The position numbers and the translations under genes were made by a program. From Vibrio rumoiensis 1S-45 (GTDB taxonomy: Bacteria; Pseudomonadota; Gammaproteobacteria; Enterobacterales; Vibrionaceae): a DNA stretch of 64,000 bases. The notes beneath the pieces are model-generated. The model saw only the letters and a list, made by a program, of their open reading frames with translations, had not been told where the DNA came from and searched no databases. Where the stretch lies: NCBI RefSeq assembly GCF_000286955.2, contig NZ_AJYK02000115.1, positions 1-64,000 of the forward strand, in the 5' to 3' direction. Shown piece after piece: positions 27,832-37,319 of this stretch (positions are counted from its first letter, which is position 1; the number at the start of each line of letters is the position of its first letter).

Positions 27832-30690
27832 TTAAGCAAACTGACGGACTTCACCGTCTCCATCAACGTTAGTCACACAGCGGCCACATATCGTTTCATG
27901 CCCAGTAATAGTGCCAACATCGGCCACATGATGCCAACAACGGTCACACTTCGCCGCTTCTGAAGCTGAAACTTCAACAAATAAGCCTTCCATTTCCGTC
28001 GCTTTTGCAGCATCGGTTTTTTCGCTTAATGGTTTTACTTGAGCTTTTGAAGTTAACAATACGAAACGTAGTTCATTTTCAAGTTTATTGATGGTTGCTG
28101 CTAAAGCATCATCGGCATACAGAATAACTTCAGCCTGCAAAGAACCACCAATGGTTTTTTCATTACGGGCTGTTTCAAGGAATTTGTTCACTGAAGCACG
28201 AACCGTTTGGATTTTAGTCCAAAATTCATTATTCAGTTCTTCACCTTCAACTAAGCCAAATAAACCGTCGAACCATTCGCCAGTAAAGACGAATTTGTCA
28301 CGCGCTTCACCGTTTGGTAATTGTGCAGGCATCTCGTTCCAGATTTCATCAGCTGTGAATGACATAATCGGTGCCATCCAACGAACAAGAGCTTCAACAA
28401 TGTAGTAAAGCGCCGTTTGACAGCTGCGTTGTGCATGACCACCTTGTTTCGCTGTGTACTGACGGTCTTTAATCACATCTAGGTAGAATGAGCCCATTTC
28501 AATTGAACAGAACTGCATTAAACGCTGTGTTACGCCATGAGTATTGTACTCATCGTACGCTTTAACAATTTCAGTTTGCGCTGCTTGTGCGCGAGCTACG
28601 GCCCAACGATCCAGTGCCACCATATCTTCTGACGCAACCATATCGGTTGCAGGATTGAAGCCGTTCAAGTTCGCAAGGAAGAAACGCGCAGTATTACGAA
28701 TACGACGGTATGCATCGGCGCTACGTTTTAGAATTTCATCAGAAACGGCTACTTCACCCGTGTAATCGGTCGATGCTACCCATAAACGCAAGATGTCTGC
28801 ACCCAGCTTATTGGTGACGTCTTTTGGTGAAACAACATTACCGATAGATTTTGACATCTTACGGCCGTTACCATCAACCACAAAACCATGCGTTAACACT
28901 TGGTTATATGGGGCTTTGTCTTTCATTGCGATCGACGTGATCAATGAAGACTGGAACCAACCGCGATGTTGATCTGAACCTTCTAAGTACAGATCCGCGC
29001 TATGGCCATTGAACTCTTCACGGTTATCAACCACCGCGTAGTGAGTCACACCAGAGTCAAACCATACATCTAAAGTATCCAATACTTTTTCATAGTTAGC
29101 AGCGTCTTCTAAACCCATAAGTTCAGCAGTATCAACATCCCACCAAGCTTGAATGCCTTTTTCTTCAACCAGTTTAGCGACTTTTTCAATCAACTCTGGA
29201 GAATTAGGATGCAATTCAGACGTTTCTTTATGTACGAATAAGGCAATAGGTACGCCCCAAGTACGTTGGCGAGAAATACACCATTCAGGGCGACCTTCAA
29301 TCATACCTTCGATGCGGCTTTGGCCCCACTCAGGCATCCATTGAACGTTTTTAATTTCACCTAATGCTTTGGCACGTAGACCCGCTTGATCCATCGATAC
29401 AAACCACTGCGGAGTGGCACGGAAGATGATCGGTGTCTTATGACGCCAGCAATGTGGGTAGCTGTGCTCATAAGAATGGTGATGTAATAATGCACCGTGC
29501 TCTTTTAAAACTTCAAGTACAGAGTCATTAGCTTTAAATACGTGTTGTCCGGCAAATAATTCGGTATCTGGGAGATAAACACCGTTTGAACCAACTGGAT
29601 TCGCCACTTCTAGATCATATTGCTTACCCACCACGAAGTCTTCTTGACCATGACCAGGCGCAGTATGAACAATACCCGTACCTGATTCAGTCGTAACGTG
29701 ATCGCCTAAAATAGCTGGCACATCAAAATCATAGAATGGGTGATTAAAGCGAGTCAGCTCTAGATCTGAACCTTTAGCAAAACCAAGGTTATGGAAATGC
29801 TCAATGTTAACGCTAGACATTACCGATGCTGCTAATTCTGAAGCCACAATGATACGCTCAGCAGGTTGTTCACCGTTAGCTTCAACTTGAATGAGTACAT
29901 ATTCAAGATCATCACGTAAACACACTGCGCGGTTTGCCGGCATAGTCCAAGGCGTAGTTGTCCAAATCACGATAGACACATCACCTTGACCTTGGTGGCC
30001 TTCTTGGCAATCAAACTTAGATAGTACCGATGCTTCATCTTTCGCTTTAAAACGAACATAGATAGAAGGCGATACTTTATCTTTATATTCCACTTCCGCT
30101 TCAGCCAATGCAGAACCACAATCGGTACACCAGTGAACAGGTTTAAAACCTTTTAGCAAATGACCTTGGTCAGCAATTTTACCTAATGCGCGGATAATAT
30201 TGGCTTCAGTACCAAAATCCATCGTGCGGTATGGTTTATCCCACTCGCCCATAATACCCAAACGCTTAAAGCTTTCTTTCTGGCCTTCAACTTGACCCGC
30301 CGCGTACTTACGACATTCTTCACGAAATTCTGCCGCAGAGATCTTTTGACCCGGCTTACCTTTTTTCTTCTCAACCATTAATTCAATTGGAAGACCATGA
30401 CAGTCCCAGCCAGGAACGTACGGTGCATCAAAGCCAGAAAGGGTCTTTGATTTAATAATAATATCTTTAAGAATCTTGTTTAACGCATGACCAATATGGA
30501 TATCACCGTTGGCATATGGAGGGCCATCGTGTAATACGAAGGATTTTTTACCTTTCTTTGCAGCACGGATTGCGCCGTAAAGATCTTCTTTGTACCAATG
30601 CTTAAGCATTTCTGGCTCACGATTGGCCAGATTTCCGCGCATTGGAAACCCTGTTTCAGGTAGATTCAGAGTATCTTTATAGTCAGTCAT
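27832..30690 (-). CDS. ileS: IleS, isoleucyl-tRNA synthetase
   Basis: Class I synthetase that charges tRNA-Ile and edits valine. The 952-residue protein has the HIGH-type motif [13 protein letters not shown] near residue 60, a large CP1 editing insertion, KMSKS in [10 protein letters not shown] near 608, and a C-terminal zinc site (CDRCWHH...CGRC). Full length for bacterial type I IleS. It is transcribed with ribF upstream (58-base gap) and lspA downstream. Confidence 0.98.
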   Translation of the reverse strand: MTDYKDTLNLPETGFPMRGNLANREPEMLKHWYKEDLYGAIRAAKKGKKSFVLHDGPPYANGDIHIGHALNKILKDIIIKSKTLSGFDAPYVPGWDCHGLPIELMVEKKKGKPGQKISAAEFREECRKYAAGQVEGQKESFKRLGIMGEWDKPYRTMDFGTEANIIRALGKIADQGHLLKGFKPVHWCTDCGSALAEAEVEYKDKVSPSIYVRFKAKDEASVLSKFDCQEGHQGQGDVSIVIWTTTPWTMPANRAVCLRDDLEYVLIQVEANGEQPAERIIVASELAASVMSSVNIEHFHNLGFAKGSDLELTRFNHPFYDFDVPAILGDHVTTESGTGIVHTAPGHGQEDFVVGKQYDLEVANPVGSNGVYLPDTELFAGQHVFKANDSVLEVLKEHGALLHHHSYEHSYPHCWRHKTPIIFRATPQWFVSMDQAGLRAKALGEIKNVQWMPEWGQSRIEGMIEGRPEWCISRQRTWGVPIALFVHKETSELHPNSPELIEKVAKLVEEKGIQAWWDVDTAELMGLEDAANYEKVLDTLDVWFDSGVTHYAVVDNREEFNGHSADLYLEGSDQHRGWFQSSLITSIAMKDKAPYNQVLTHGFVVDGNGRKMSKSIGNVVSPKDVTNKLGADILRLWVASTDYTGEVAVSDEILKRSADAYRRIRNTARFFLANLNGFNPATDMVASEDMVALDRWAVARAQAAQTEIVKAYDEYNTHGVTQRLMQFCSIEMGSFYLDVIKDRQYTAKQGGHAQRSCQTALYYIVEALVRWMAPIMSFTADEIWNEMPAQLPNGEARDKFVFTGEWFDGLFGLVEGEELNNEFWTKIQTVRASVNKFLETARNEKTIGGSLQAEVILYADDALAATINKLENELRFVLLTSKAQVKPLSEKTDAAKATEMEGLFVEVSASEAAKCDRCWHHVADVGTITGHETICGRCVTNVDGDGEVRQFA

Positions 30691-30748
30691 CGATTCTTAA
30701 TTCCGTTACATTGGGCGATATTAATGAGAATTTTCCTAGAGGGTAGCC

Positions 30749-31735
30749 TTAGCACACCGGCTCTGAAAACATGTTGTGTTCAAGCAACCACACCCTTGCG
30801 GCTTGAGCATCTAATTCAATTTGTTTTTTTAGCAAGTCAAAGGTGTCAAACTTCTGCTCGTCGCGTAATTTGTGCAACAGCACCACTTCCAATTGCTTAC
30901 CATATAAATTCTGTTTGAAGTCAAACAAATGCACTTCAAGTTGCTGACGAATACCGTTGACCGTGGGACGATTACCAATATTGGCCACACCACCAATCAC
31001 CGTTTTATCATCCGCCCCCATTACTTTAACCACGTAAACGCCAGAAACTGGAGAAACATTACGTTTTAAAGGAATGTTTGCGGTAGGGAACCCTATCGTT
31101 CTACCTAACTTACGACCATGTGAAACTCGGCCATTAATACTGTAATCTCTGCCAAGCATTTGAGCGGCTTGTGGCAATTGATCATGAGCTAAAGCCTGTC
31201 GAATTTCAGTACTACTAACTCTTACAGGAGCAGTACCTTCTAATAAGTTAGTCGCAGCACTCATGCAAAAACTTTGCGTACTCACGACATCAAAACCAAA
31301 CTCTTTGCCTGCCACAAGAAGATCATCAAACGAACCTTTGCGATCTTTGCCAAAGCAAAAGTCGTCACCAACGACAAGAAACTTCACCCCCAAACGTTCA
31401 ACCAACAGATCTTTAATAAAATCTTGAGGGCTTAAGCTGGCAAACTCTTGGTTAAAGTTAACACACAATAAACGTTCAATATCGCATTTCGCCAGTTGAA
31501 CAAACTTATCACGCAAACGAGTCAGCCTTGCTGGTGCTGCTTGCTTAGCAAAAAATTCCATTGGTTGAGGCTCAAACGTCATCACAACCGCTGGAAGCGA
31601 TAATAATTCGGCCTGCTCACAGAGCTTATTTAATACTTGTTGATGCCCTAAATGAACACCATCAAAATTACCAATGCTCAATACACACCCTTGATGGTGT
31701 GGCTTAATATTGTGAATGCCTCGAATTAATTCCAT
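30749..31735 (-). CDS. ribF: RibF, bifunctional riboflavin kinase / FAD synthetase
   Basis: RibF phosphorylates riboflavin to FMN and adenylates it to FAD. With ATG at 31733-31735 the product has 328 residues and begins MELIRGIHNIKPHHQG, like E. coli RibF; a TTG extension to 31753 is not supported. The N-terminal nucleotidyl-transferase domain shows SIGNFDGVHLGHQQVL and the C-terminal kinase shows GRVSHGRKLGRTIGFPTANI. It sits between murJ and ileS as in many gammaproteobacteria. Confidence 0.96.
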   Translation of the reverse strand: MELIRGIHNIKPHHQGCVLSIGNFDGVHLGHQQVLNKLCEQAELLSLPAVVMTFEPQPMEFFAKQAAPARLTRLRDKFVQLAKCDIERLLCVNFNQEFASLSPQDFIKDLLVERLGVKFLVVGDDFCFGKDRKGSFDDLLVAGKEFGFDVVSTQSFCMSAATNLLEGTAPVRVSSTEIRQALAHDQLPQAAQMLGRDYSINGRVSHGRKLGRTIGFPTANIPLKRNVSPVSGVYVVKVMGADDKTVIGGVANIGNRPTVNGIRQQLEVHLFDFKQNLYGKQLEVVLLHKLRDEQKFDTFDLLKKQIELDAQAARVWLLEHNMFSEPVC

Positions 31736-31843
31736 ATGGTTCTTATTTACCAAATTTTTGCTTCGCGTTAAACCGGCGAATTATATACGCAATGCCTTTA
31801 AGATGCGAGCATCGTACATACTTTCACCGTCAGTTTTACGCCA

Positions 31844-33400
31844 TTAATTCGCTTTTAAATGCTTCAGGCGAATACCTAATACCAGTGCTGAAATTAAATA
31901 CACAATCGCACCTAGACCAATCAATCCAACTAACCACATTGCTCGGTACGATGTTGTCCATTTCAGCCACACATTAAAATCGGCCATTTGCCAATCGATA
32001 GCCACAACCATTAAACCTCCAGCAATGGCAACTTTTATCGCAAAAATAATGGTTTCTTTAGACAATCGATAAACATTGGCGATATGTAAGCCGCGATATA
32101 AAAGCCCCATATTAACCAAAGCCGACAATGACGTTGCCATGGCTAAACCGACATAACCATAAAAGTACGCAAAAATAGCATTGAATACCATGTTAGTGAT
32201 CATCGCAATAATGCCATAACGAACCGGTGTTTTGGTATCTTGTCTTGAGTAATACCCTGGCGCTAAGACTTTAATCAACATAAAATTCAACAAACCAGCA
32301 GCGTAAGCCCATAGTGACAAGGATGCATTGTGCACATCGCTTGGCGCAAACTCGCCACGCATAAACAATACCATTAACATAGGCTTCGCCAATACAATCA
32401 GGCCACACATCGCTGGAACGCCAAGTAGTATGACCATACGAACGCCCCAATCCATCGTATTGGAAAATCCTTGGCTTTCCGAATCAACATGCTTACGAGA
32501 AAGCGCTGGCAAAATCACCGTGGCGATGGCAATACCAAACAAACCCAAAGGAAATTCCAATAAGCGATCAGAGTAATACAACCAACTGATCGATCCTGTC
32601 ATTAAGAAACTGGCTACCGCAGTATCAAATAACAAGTTAATTTGGCTCACCGATACACCAAATAATGCAGGGATCATCAAGGTGCGAATCTTCTTCACCC
32701 CAGGATCATTCCACCCCCATTGAGGCTTTACCAGCATGCCGTGCTTTAATAAAAATGGTATTTGAAATAGAAACTGAACTAAACCACCTAACAATACACC
32801 AATCGCTAAACCGATTTCCGGCTGCTCCATATTAGGAGCGATATAAATCGCAGCAAGAATCATCATCACATTCAGAAAAACTGGAGTGAAAGACGAAACC
32901 GCAAATCGACCTATGGTGTTTAAAATAGCGCCAGATAAAGCAACAAAAGTAATAAACCAGAGATAAGGAAAAGTGATCTTCAATAAGAAACTGGCTAGCA
33001 CAAATTTATGCGCATCAGGGCCATCATGCACCCAATCCATAAACCAACCAGCACCAAAGATAGCGGTTACAATCCCCGATCCCAAAATACCGAATAACGT
33101 CACAATGGTGACCAAAACCCCAAGCGTACCTGAAGCTTTAGCAATAAGATCGCGGGTTTTATTGATATCCCCAGATGCATGATATTCAGTTAGCACTGGT
33201 ACAAAGGCTTGAGAAAAGGCTCCTTCTGCAAATAAGCGACGTAAAAAATTTGGAATCCGATTGGCAAAAAAGAACACATCAGCCGCAGCCCCTGCACCCA
33301 TTAAATTCGCAACAACCACATCACGGACAAGGCCTAACACCCTAGAAACAAACGTCATGGCGCTTACAATAAGCCCAGATCTAAGCAGTTTTCTACTCAC
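31844..33400 (-). CDS. murJ: MurJ (MviN), lipid II flippase
   Basis: MurJ flips lipid II across the inner membrane for peptidoglycan synthesis. About 14 hydrophobic segments are visible over 518 residues, with the MurJ signature FFFANRIPNFLRRLFAEGAF and FVPVLTEY near the N-terminus. I chose the GTG at 33398-33400 because GAGG lies 5-6 bases upstream; an ATG at 33430 would add ten residues without a ribosome site. Next downstream is ribF. Divergent rpsT follows on the other strand, as in E. coli and Vibrio. Confidence 0.94.
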   Translation of the reverse strand: MSRKLLRSGLIVSAMTFVSRVLGLVRDVVVANLMGAGAAADVFFFANRIPNFLRRLFAEGAFSQAFVPVLTEYHASGDINKTRDLIAKASGTLGVLVTIVTLFGILGSGIVTAIFGAGWFMDWVHDGPDAHKFVLASFLLKITFPYLWFITFVALSGAILNTIGRFAVSSFTPVFLNVMMILAAIYIAPNMEQPEIGLAIGVLLGGLVQFLFQIPFLLKHGMLVKPQWGWNDPGVKKIRTLMIPALFGVSVSQINLLFDTAVASFLMTGSISWLYYSDRLLEFPLGLFGIAIATVILPALSRKHVDSESQGFSNTMDWGVRMVILLGVPAMCGLIVLAKPMLMVLFMRGEFAPSDVHNASLSLWAYAAGLLNFMLIKVLAPGYYSRQDTKTPVRYGIIAMITNMVFNAIFAYFYGYVGLAMATSLSALVNMGLLYRGLHIANVYRLSKETIIFAIKVAIAGGLMVVAIDWQMADFNVWLKWTTSYRAMWLVGLIGLGAIVYLISALVLGIRLKHLKAN

Positions 33401-33530
33401 AAGTGCCTCAAATATAAAGAGTTCATACAATAAAAATAAGTCACCGCTTATGCAGTTGCTTGAAATTCAAAACAAAGCGATAAGAGTTACTCATGTGATG
33501 AGATAATTAATAGCATTGGAATTCAAATGC

Positions 33531-33539
33531 TGATAGAAT
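33531..33539 (+). promoter_or_regulatory. Extended -10 promoter upstream of rpsT
   Basis: TG-N-TAGAAT at 33531-33539 matches an extended -10. It would give a leader of about 145 bases before the rpsT TTG. The leader may hold the S20 autoregulatory region, but I cannot define it. Confidence 0.4.
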
Positions 33540-33691
33540 CCACGCCATCTTAACCGCGTAGACCTCACTTCACCAAAATTTTCTTTGGTAAAGGTTGGTT
33601 TTCGTACAAATCTGTTGACAAACACGTAGGAAAGAGGCATAGTCCTCGCCCTTAAATTGTCACCGAACTAAAGTTTTTGGGAGTTAGACCC

Positions 33692-33952
33692 TTGGCAAAC
33701 ACTAAATCTGCTAAGAAGCGCGCGATTCAAGCTGAAAAACGTCGCCAGCACAACGCTAGCCGTCGTTCTATGATGCGCACTTACATGAAAAAAACTATTG
33801 CTGCTATTGAAGCTGGCAATAAAGAAGCTGCAACTGCTGCTCTAGTTGAAGTAACACCTCTTCTAGATCGCATGGCGACTAAAGGCCTTATTCATAAGAA
33901 TAAAGCTGCTCGTCATAAGTCTCGCTTCACTGCAGCAATCAAAGCTCTTTAA
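33692..33952 (+). CDS. rpsT: Ribosomal protein S20, UUG start
   Basis: S20 binds 16S rRNA early in 30S assembly. The 86-residue basic protein starts at TTG 33692-33694, giving (M)[17 protein letters not shown], and has GGGAG eight to twelve bases upstream. E. coli rpsT also starts with UUG, which is linked to its translational autocontrol. A run-in from an upstream in-frame ATG (33677) would add residues absent from the family. A strong terminator follows. Confidence 0.97.
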   Translation: MANTKSAKKRAIQAEKRRQHNASRRSMMRTYMKKTIAAIEAGNKEAATAALVEVTPLLDRMATKGLIHKNKAARHKSRFTAAIKAL

Positions 33953-33980
33953 TTTTAAATTAAAAAGTTTTAATTGCACA

Positions 33981-34006
33981 AAAACCGGCCTCGGCCGGTT
34001 TTTTTA
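33981..34006. terminator. Terminator of rpsT
   Basis: A palindromic GC-rich stem (33981-33988 with 33995-34002, tight CCTCGG-type loop) followed by seven T. A-rich flank on the other side may also stop hlyU. Confidence 0.9.
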
Positions 34007-34040
34007 TATCTAAATTTTAATATCTCGTTTCTAAAAAAGA

Positions 34041-34337
34041 TTACTTTTCGCAATATAGATGATGCAACTGTTCGATCAGTGCTTTAACTTCATCACTTTG
34101 CAGAGAATAATAAACGGTTTGAGATTCTTTACGCGTTTGCACCAATCCATCTCGACGTAGCCATGCCAAATGTTGAGATAATGCTGATTGACTTAATGTA
34201 AGCTTTGCATAGAGCTGCCCTACCGACAATTCATCATCATGTAAAATACATAGGATTTGTAATCTATTTTCATTCGCCATGGCTTTTAACAGCATCACCG
34301 CTTGTGAAAGGTTTTTTTCTATTTTTGTTAAATCCAT
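34041..34337 (-). CDS. hlyU: HlyU, ArsR/SmtB-family transcription regulator
   Basis: A 98-residue winged helix-turn-helix protein closely matching V. cholerae HlyU, an activator of hemolysin and related virulence genes. Recognition helix region LSQSALSQHLAWLRRDGLVQTRKE lies at about 46-66. Metal-site residues of ArsR relatives are not evident, as known for HlyU. Two Cys (30 and 96) correspond to the two Cys reported as redox-sensitive in V. cholerae HlyU. It lies between rpsT and nhaR as in V. cholerae. Presence does not imply virulence; hlyU is widespread in Vibrio. Confidence 0.88.
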   Translation of the reverse strand: MDLTKIEKNLSQAVMLLKAMANENRLQILCILHDDELSVGQLYAKLTLSQSALSQHLAWLRRDGLVQTRKESQTVYYSLQSDEVKALIEQLHHLYCEK

Positions 34338-34466
34338 TTTATTATCTCTTATTATTTATACCCTAGTGCCACGTTAATGTTGAGCTTAGTAATGTCTAAG
34401 GAAACAAGCTTCCAACGAACGATCACTTCGAGTGCTAAAGGTATATATGAAAAGATTTGGCATCTA

Positions 34467-35363
34467 TCATTGCTCTTGAAACAAACCACTAAAATCAGCA
34501 TCACACACATTTTTCACAGAAGGATGCTGAATCATTCTTTCCGCAAAAATAACATAATACTCTTCTTTCAAATCTTCGACTTCAGCAATCAAGTGAAGTG
34601 ATATTTCATCTTTTACTTCAGAAAGGTATAGATTAGGAGCTAAAAAGATGGCGTCAGTATGATAGCGGGCGAATGCTTTCATTAAAGCTGAATCATCAAA
34701 CTCTCCTAAAATATTAGGCGTGATCCCTAATCTTTCAAACCAATGCATCACATTTCTTCCCATTGCCGTTCTTCTGCCAGGAATTAATAATTTTCTTTGG
34801 CTCAAAATAGAGGGAAATTGTGCATCATTGATGGGTTGAGATGAATAAAAGCACATTTTGCACTCCCCTAGCTTCTTGCTATAAAGCCCTGGGCTCTGGC
34901 TAGAATCAACCGGACAATCAGATAAGATCATATCCAACTTGTGCTGAGATAACTGCTCAAGCAACAGCTCATGGGTCGATTCAAAACAACGCAAATGAAT
35001 ACTATTACTTTCAGGAACGGTATTTAAGAGAATTTTACTCACTAAACGTTTAGATAAGGCATCGGCGACCCCCACATCAAACAGCACATTTTCTTGTTGA
35101 GAGTAATTTACAATGTCGAGCATTTCATAGCTCAAACCAAACATGCGATCAGCATACTTAAAAACAAGCTGTCCAAGCTCTGTCGGCTCAACACTACGAC
35201 CACTGCGCTTCATCAACTTGCCATTCATTCTCTCTTCGAAAGACTTGATTTGACCTGTGACTGTTTGCGGCGTTAAGAAAAGCGCTTCAGCGGCTTTGGC
35301 TACCGAACCTTGCTTGCATACCATCCAAAAATAGTAGAGATGGTTATAATTGAGGTGAGACAT
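34467..35363 (-). CDS. nhaR: NhaR, LysR-type activator of Na+/H+ antiporter genes
   Basis: A 298-residue LysR regulator whose N-terminus ([15 protein letters not shown]) and body ([39 protein letters not shown]) match E. coli NhaR closely. NhaR activates nhaA in response to Na+ and has other targets in enterics. The winged-helix domain covers about 5-65 and the effector domain about 95-295. No nhaA is adjacent; the antiporter gene at 21635 is of a different family. It lies downstream of the thyA terminator. Confidence 0.92.
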   Translation of the reverse strand: MSHLNYNHLYYFWMVCKQGSVAKAAEALFLTPQTVTGQIKSFEERMNGKLMKRSGRSVEPTELGQLVFKYADRMFGLSYEMLDIVNYSQQENVLFDVGVADALSKRLVSKILLNTVPESNSIHLRCFESTHELLLEQLSQHKLDMILSDCPVDSSQSPGLYSKKLGECKMCFYSSQPINDAQFPSILSQRKLLIPGRRTAMGRNVMHWFERLGITPNILGEFDDSALMKAFARYHTDAIFLAPNLYLSEVKDEISLHLIAEVEDLKEEYYVIFAERMIQHPSVKNVCDADFSGLFQEQ

Positions 35364-35418
35364 TGTGACCTCGAAAAACCCATTAAATATTTGCTTATAT
35401 TACGGTTTTTTCGAGCTA

Positions 35419-35454
35419 TAAAAAAGCCTCAATTACATAGAGGTAATTGAGGCT
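35419..35454 (-). terminator. Terminator of thyA
   Basis: A 12-bp perfect stem (35425-35436 with 35443-35454), loop of six, then six T on the minus strand. Confidence 0.93.
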
Positions 35455-35472
35455 AAATATAATGTCGTTTAT

Positions 35473-36324
35473 TTAAACTGAAAAAGGATATTGAATCGGT
35501 TCATGACACTGATAATCCGTCACCTCAAAATCATCTAAAGTTACCCATGTTTCCAAATCTTCTAATGTTTTGATTTTTGGATTGATATGAAACTTAGGTG
35601 CATTAAAAGGTTCACGCTTGAGTTGAATATCACGCATTGGCGCTAATTGATCTTCGTATATATGTCCATTCACAATTTTATGATACGCCACACCCGCTTT
35701 CTTTCCGGTAATTTGCGCCATTATGGCTAAGAACACATACACTTGAACCATATTGAAATTAAGCCCTAACGGCACATCACAAGAGCGCTGAGTGCTGTTT
35801 AAGTACAAGGTATCACCTAACAAAGAAAAGTGGTGGCTATACATACAAGGGCGCAAACACCCCATATGAAATTCACCTGGGTTGTAAAAGTTAAGGATTT
35901 CACCTCGATCATCCACACCTCGAGTCAAATCATCGACAATCTTACGCAACTGATCAATATGACCACCATCAGGTTTTGCCCAAGAACGACCTTGAACGCC
36001 GTAAACCCGCCCCATATCGTCTTCACCTTTACGATAAGGGTTATTTAACCAAGCATCGTTTAAGTTTGAATTGGCATCCCATGTTTTGGTACCAAGTTTA
36101 CGAAAATCTTCCGCGTTATCATACCCACGAATATAACCAAGAAGCTCCGCAACGGCTGATTTCCAAAAGCTTTTACGGGTCGTCACTAAAGGAAATTCAT
36201 TATGACCAACATCATAAGTTAAATCGGCATTAATAATGGTTAAACAGCGTTTACCTGTACGTTCATTTTCAACCCATTGGCCTTCATCAATAATACGCTG
36301 GCATAAATCTAAATACTGTTTCAC
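35473..36324 (-). CDS. thyA: ThyA, thymidylate synthase (Vibrio-type 283-residue form)
   Basis: ThyA methylates dUMP to dTMP with methylene-tetrahydrofolate. The 283-residue protein is longer than E. coli ThyA (264) and belongs to a divergent lineage also seen in V. cholerae. The nucleophilic Cys lies in [11 protein letters not shown], where the usual PCH reads PCM. The dUMP phosphate-binding motif [15 protein letters not shown] and the C-terminal YPFSV are present. It starts one base after the lgt stop, in an lgt-thyA operon as in E. coli. Confidence 0.95.
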   Translation of the reverse strand: MKQYLDLCQRIIDEGQWVENERTGKRCLTIINADLTYDVGHNEFPLVTTRKSFWKSAVAELLGYIRGYDNAEDFRKLGTKTWDANSNLNDAWLNNPYRKGEDDMGRVYGVQGRSWAKPDGGHIDQLRKIVDDLTRGVDDRGEILNFYNPGEFHMGCLRPCMYSHHFSLLGDTLYLNSTQRSCDVPLGLNFNMVQVYVFLAIMAQITGKKAGVAYHKIVNGHIYEDQLAPMRDIQLKREPFNAPKFHINPKIKTLEDLETWVTLDDFEVTDYQCHEPIQYPFSV

Positions 36325-36325
36325 C

Positions 36326-37165
36326 TTACTTCCCTTTCGTCACTTTACTTGATTTGCTGGTAGTTTGTGCCGTTGGTTTTTGCGTTTTATAAGACCAAAC
36401 CATAATCAAGGCACCGATAATAATCATCGGAGTTGATAGAATTTGTCCCATTGAAATTACGTTATCAAATAACCCTAATTGAGCATCAGGTTGACGAACA
36501 AATTCCACACAGAAACGGAACGTGCCATAGCCAACCATAAATAATCCAGATACCGCACCGGCTGGTCTAGGCTTGCGAATAAACCAATTCAAAATAAAGA
36601 ACAGAACAACACCTTCTAAGAAAAACTCATACAGCTGAGAAGGATGTCGAGGATACGGTCCACCCGTTGGGAAAATCATCGCCCATGGCACATCGGTAAC
36701 ACGTCCCCATAACTCACCATTAATAAAGTTACCAATTCGTCCTGCGCCTAAACCAAATGGTACTAACGGTGCGATGTAATCAGCAACACTAAAGAAAGTG
36801 CGTTTGTTTTTGCGTGCATACCACCACATTGCGGTAATAACACCAAGCAAACCACCATGGAAAGACATGCCTCCAGTCCATACTTTAAAAATATACAGAG
36901 GATCGGCCATCCAATAGTCAAAGCCGTAAAACAGCACATAACCAATACGGCCGCCTAAAACAACCCCAAGAAAACCTGCAAATAATAGATCCGATACTTG
37001 TTCGCGTGTCCAACCGCTGCCTTGTTTATCCGCTCGACGGTTTGCAACATACATAGCAAAGGCGAAACCAAGCAAATACATTAATCCGTACCAACGTACG
37101 CCAATAGGTCCAATTGCAAAAATAACTGGATCAATTTGTGGGAAGATAAAATATCCCTGACTCAT
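36326..37165 (-). CDS. lgt: Lgt, prolipoprotein diacylglyceryl transferase
   Basis: Lgt attaches diacylglycerol to the lipobox Cys, the first step of lipoprotein maturation before LspA. The 279-residue inner-membrane protein has about seven hydrophobic segments. The conserved [12 protein letters not shown] and the signature [17 protein letters not shown] (catalytic Arg) are present. It precedes thyA. ptsP and rppH lie upstream; the 154-base gap to ptsP probably holds a promoter. Confidence 0.97.
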   Translation of the reverse strand: MSQGYFIFPQIDPVIFAIGPIGVRWYGLMYLLGFAFAMYVANRRADKQGSGWTREQVSDLLFAGFLGVVLGGRIGYVLFYGFDYWMADPLYIFKVWTGGMSFHGGLLGVITAMWWYARKNKRTFFSVADYIAPLVPFGLGAGRIGNFINGELWGRVTDVPWAMIFPTGGPYPRHPSQLYEFFLEGVVLFFILNWFIRKPRPAGAVSGLFMVGYGTFRFCVEFVRQPDAQLGLFDNVISMGQILSTPMIIIGALIMVWSYKTQKPTAQTTSKSSKVTKGK

Positions 37166-37319
37166 AAAAGTCTCTCTGTATAAAATGGAAATAATGATGG
37201 TGAATAGTGTCTGACAATCAAAGGACTAAATAGTGCCAAACAAACACGTTTCTGAATGGCAGGTATCATAAAGTAAACATCCAGTAGATGCAGCAGTCTT
37301 TTCTATTGTTCGTTACTTA

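Noticed and set aside
27831-27866. lspA start at 27866 overlapping ileS
   Set aside because: The internal ATG at 27830 gives the E. coli-like N-terminus and follows the ileS stop by one base.
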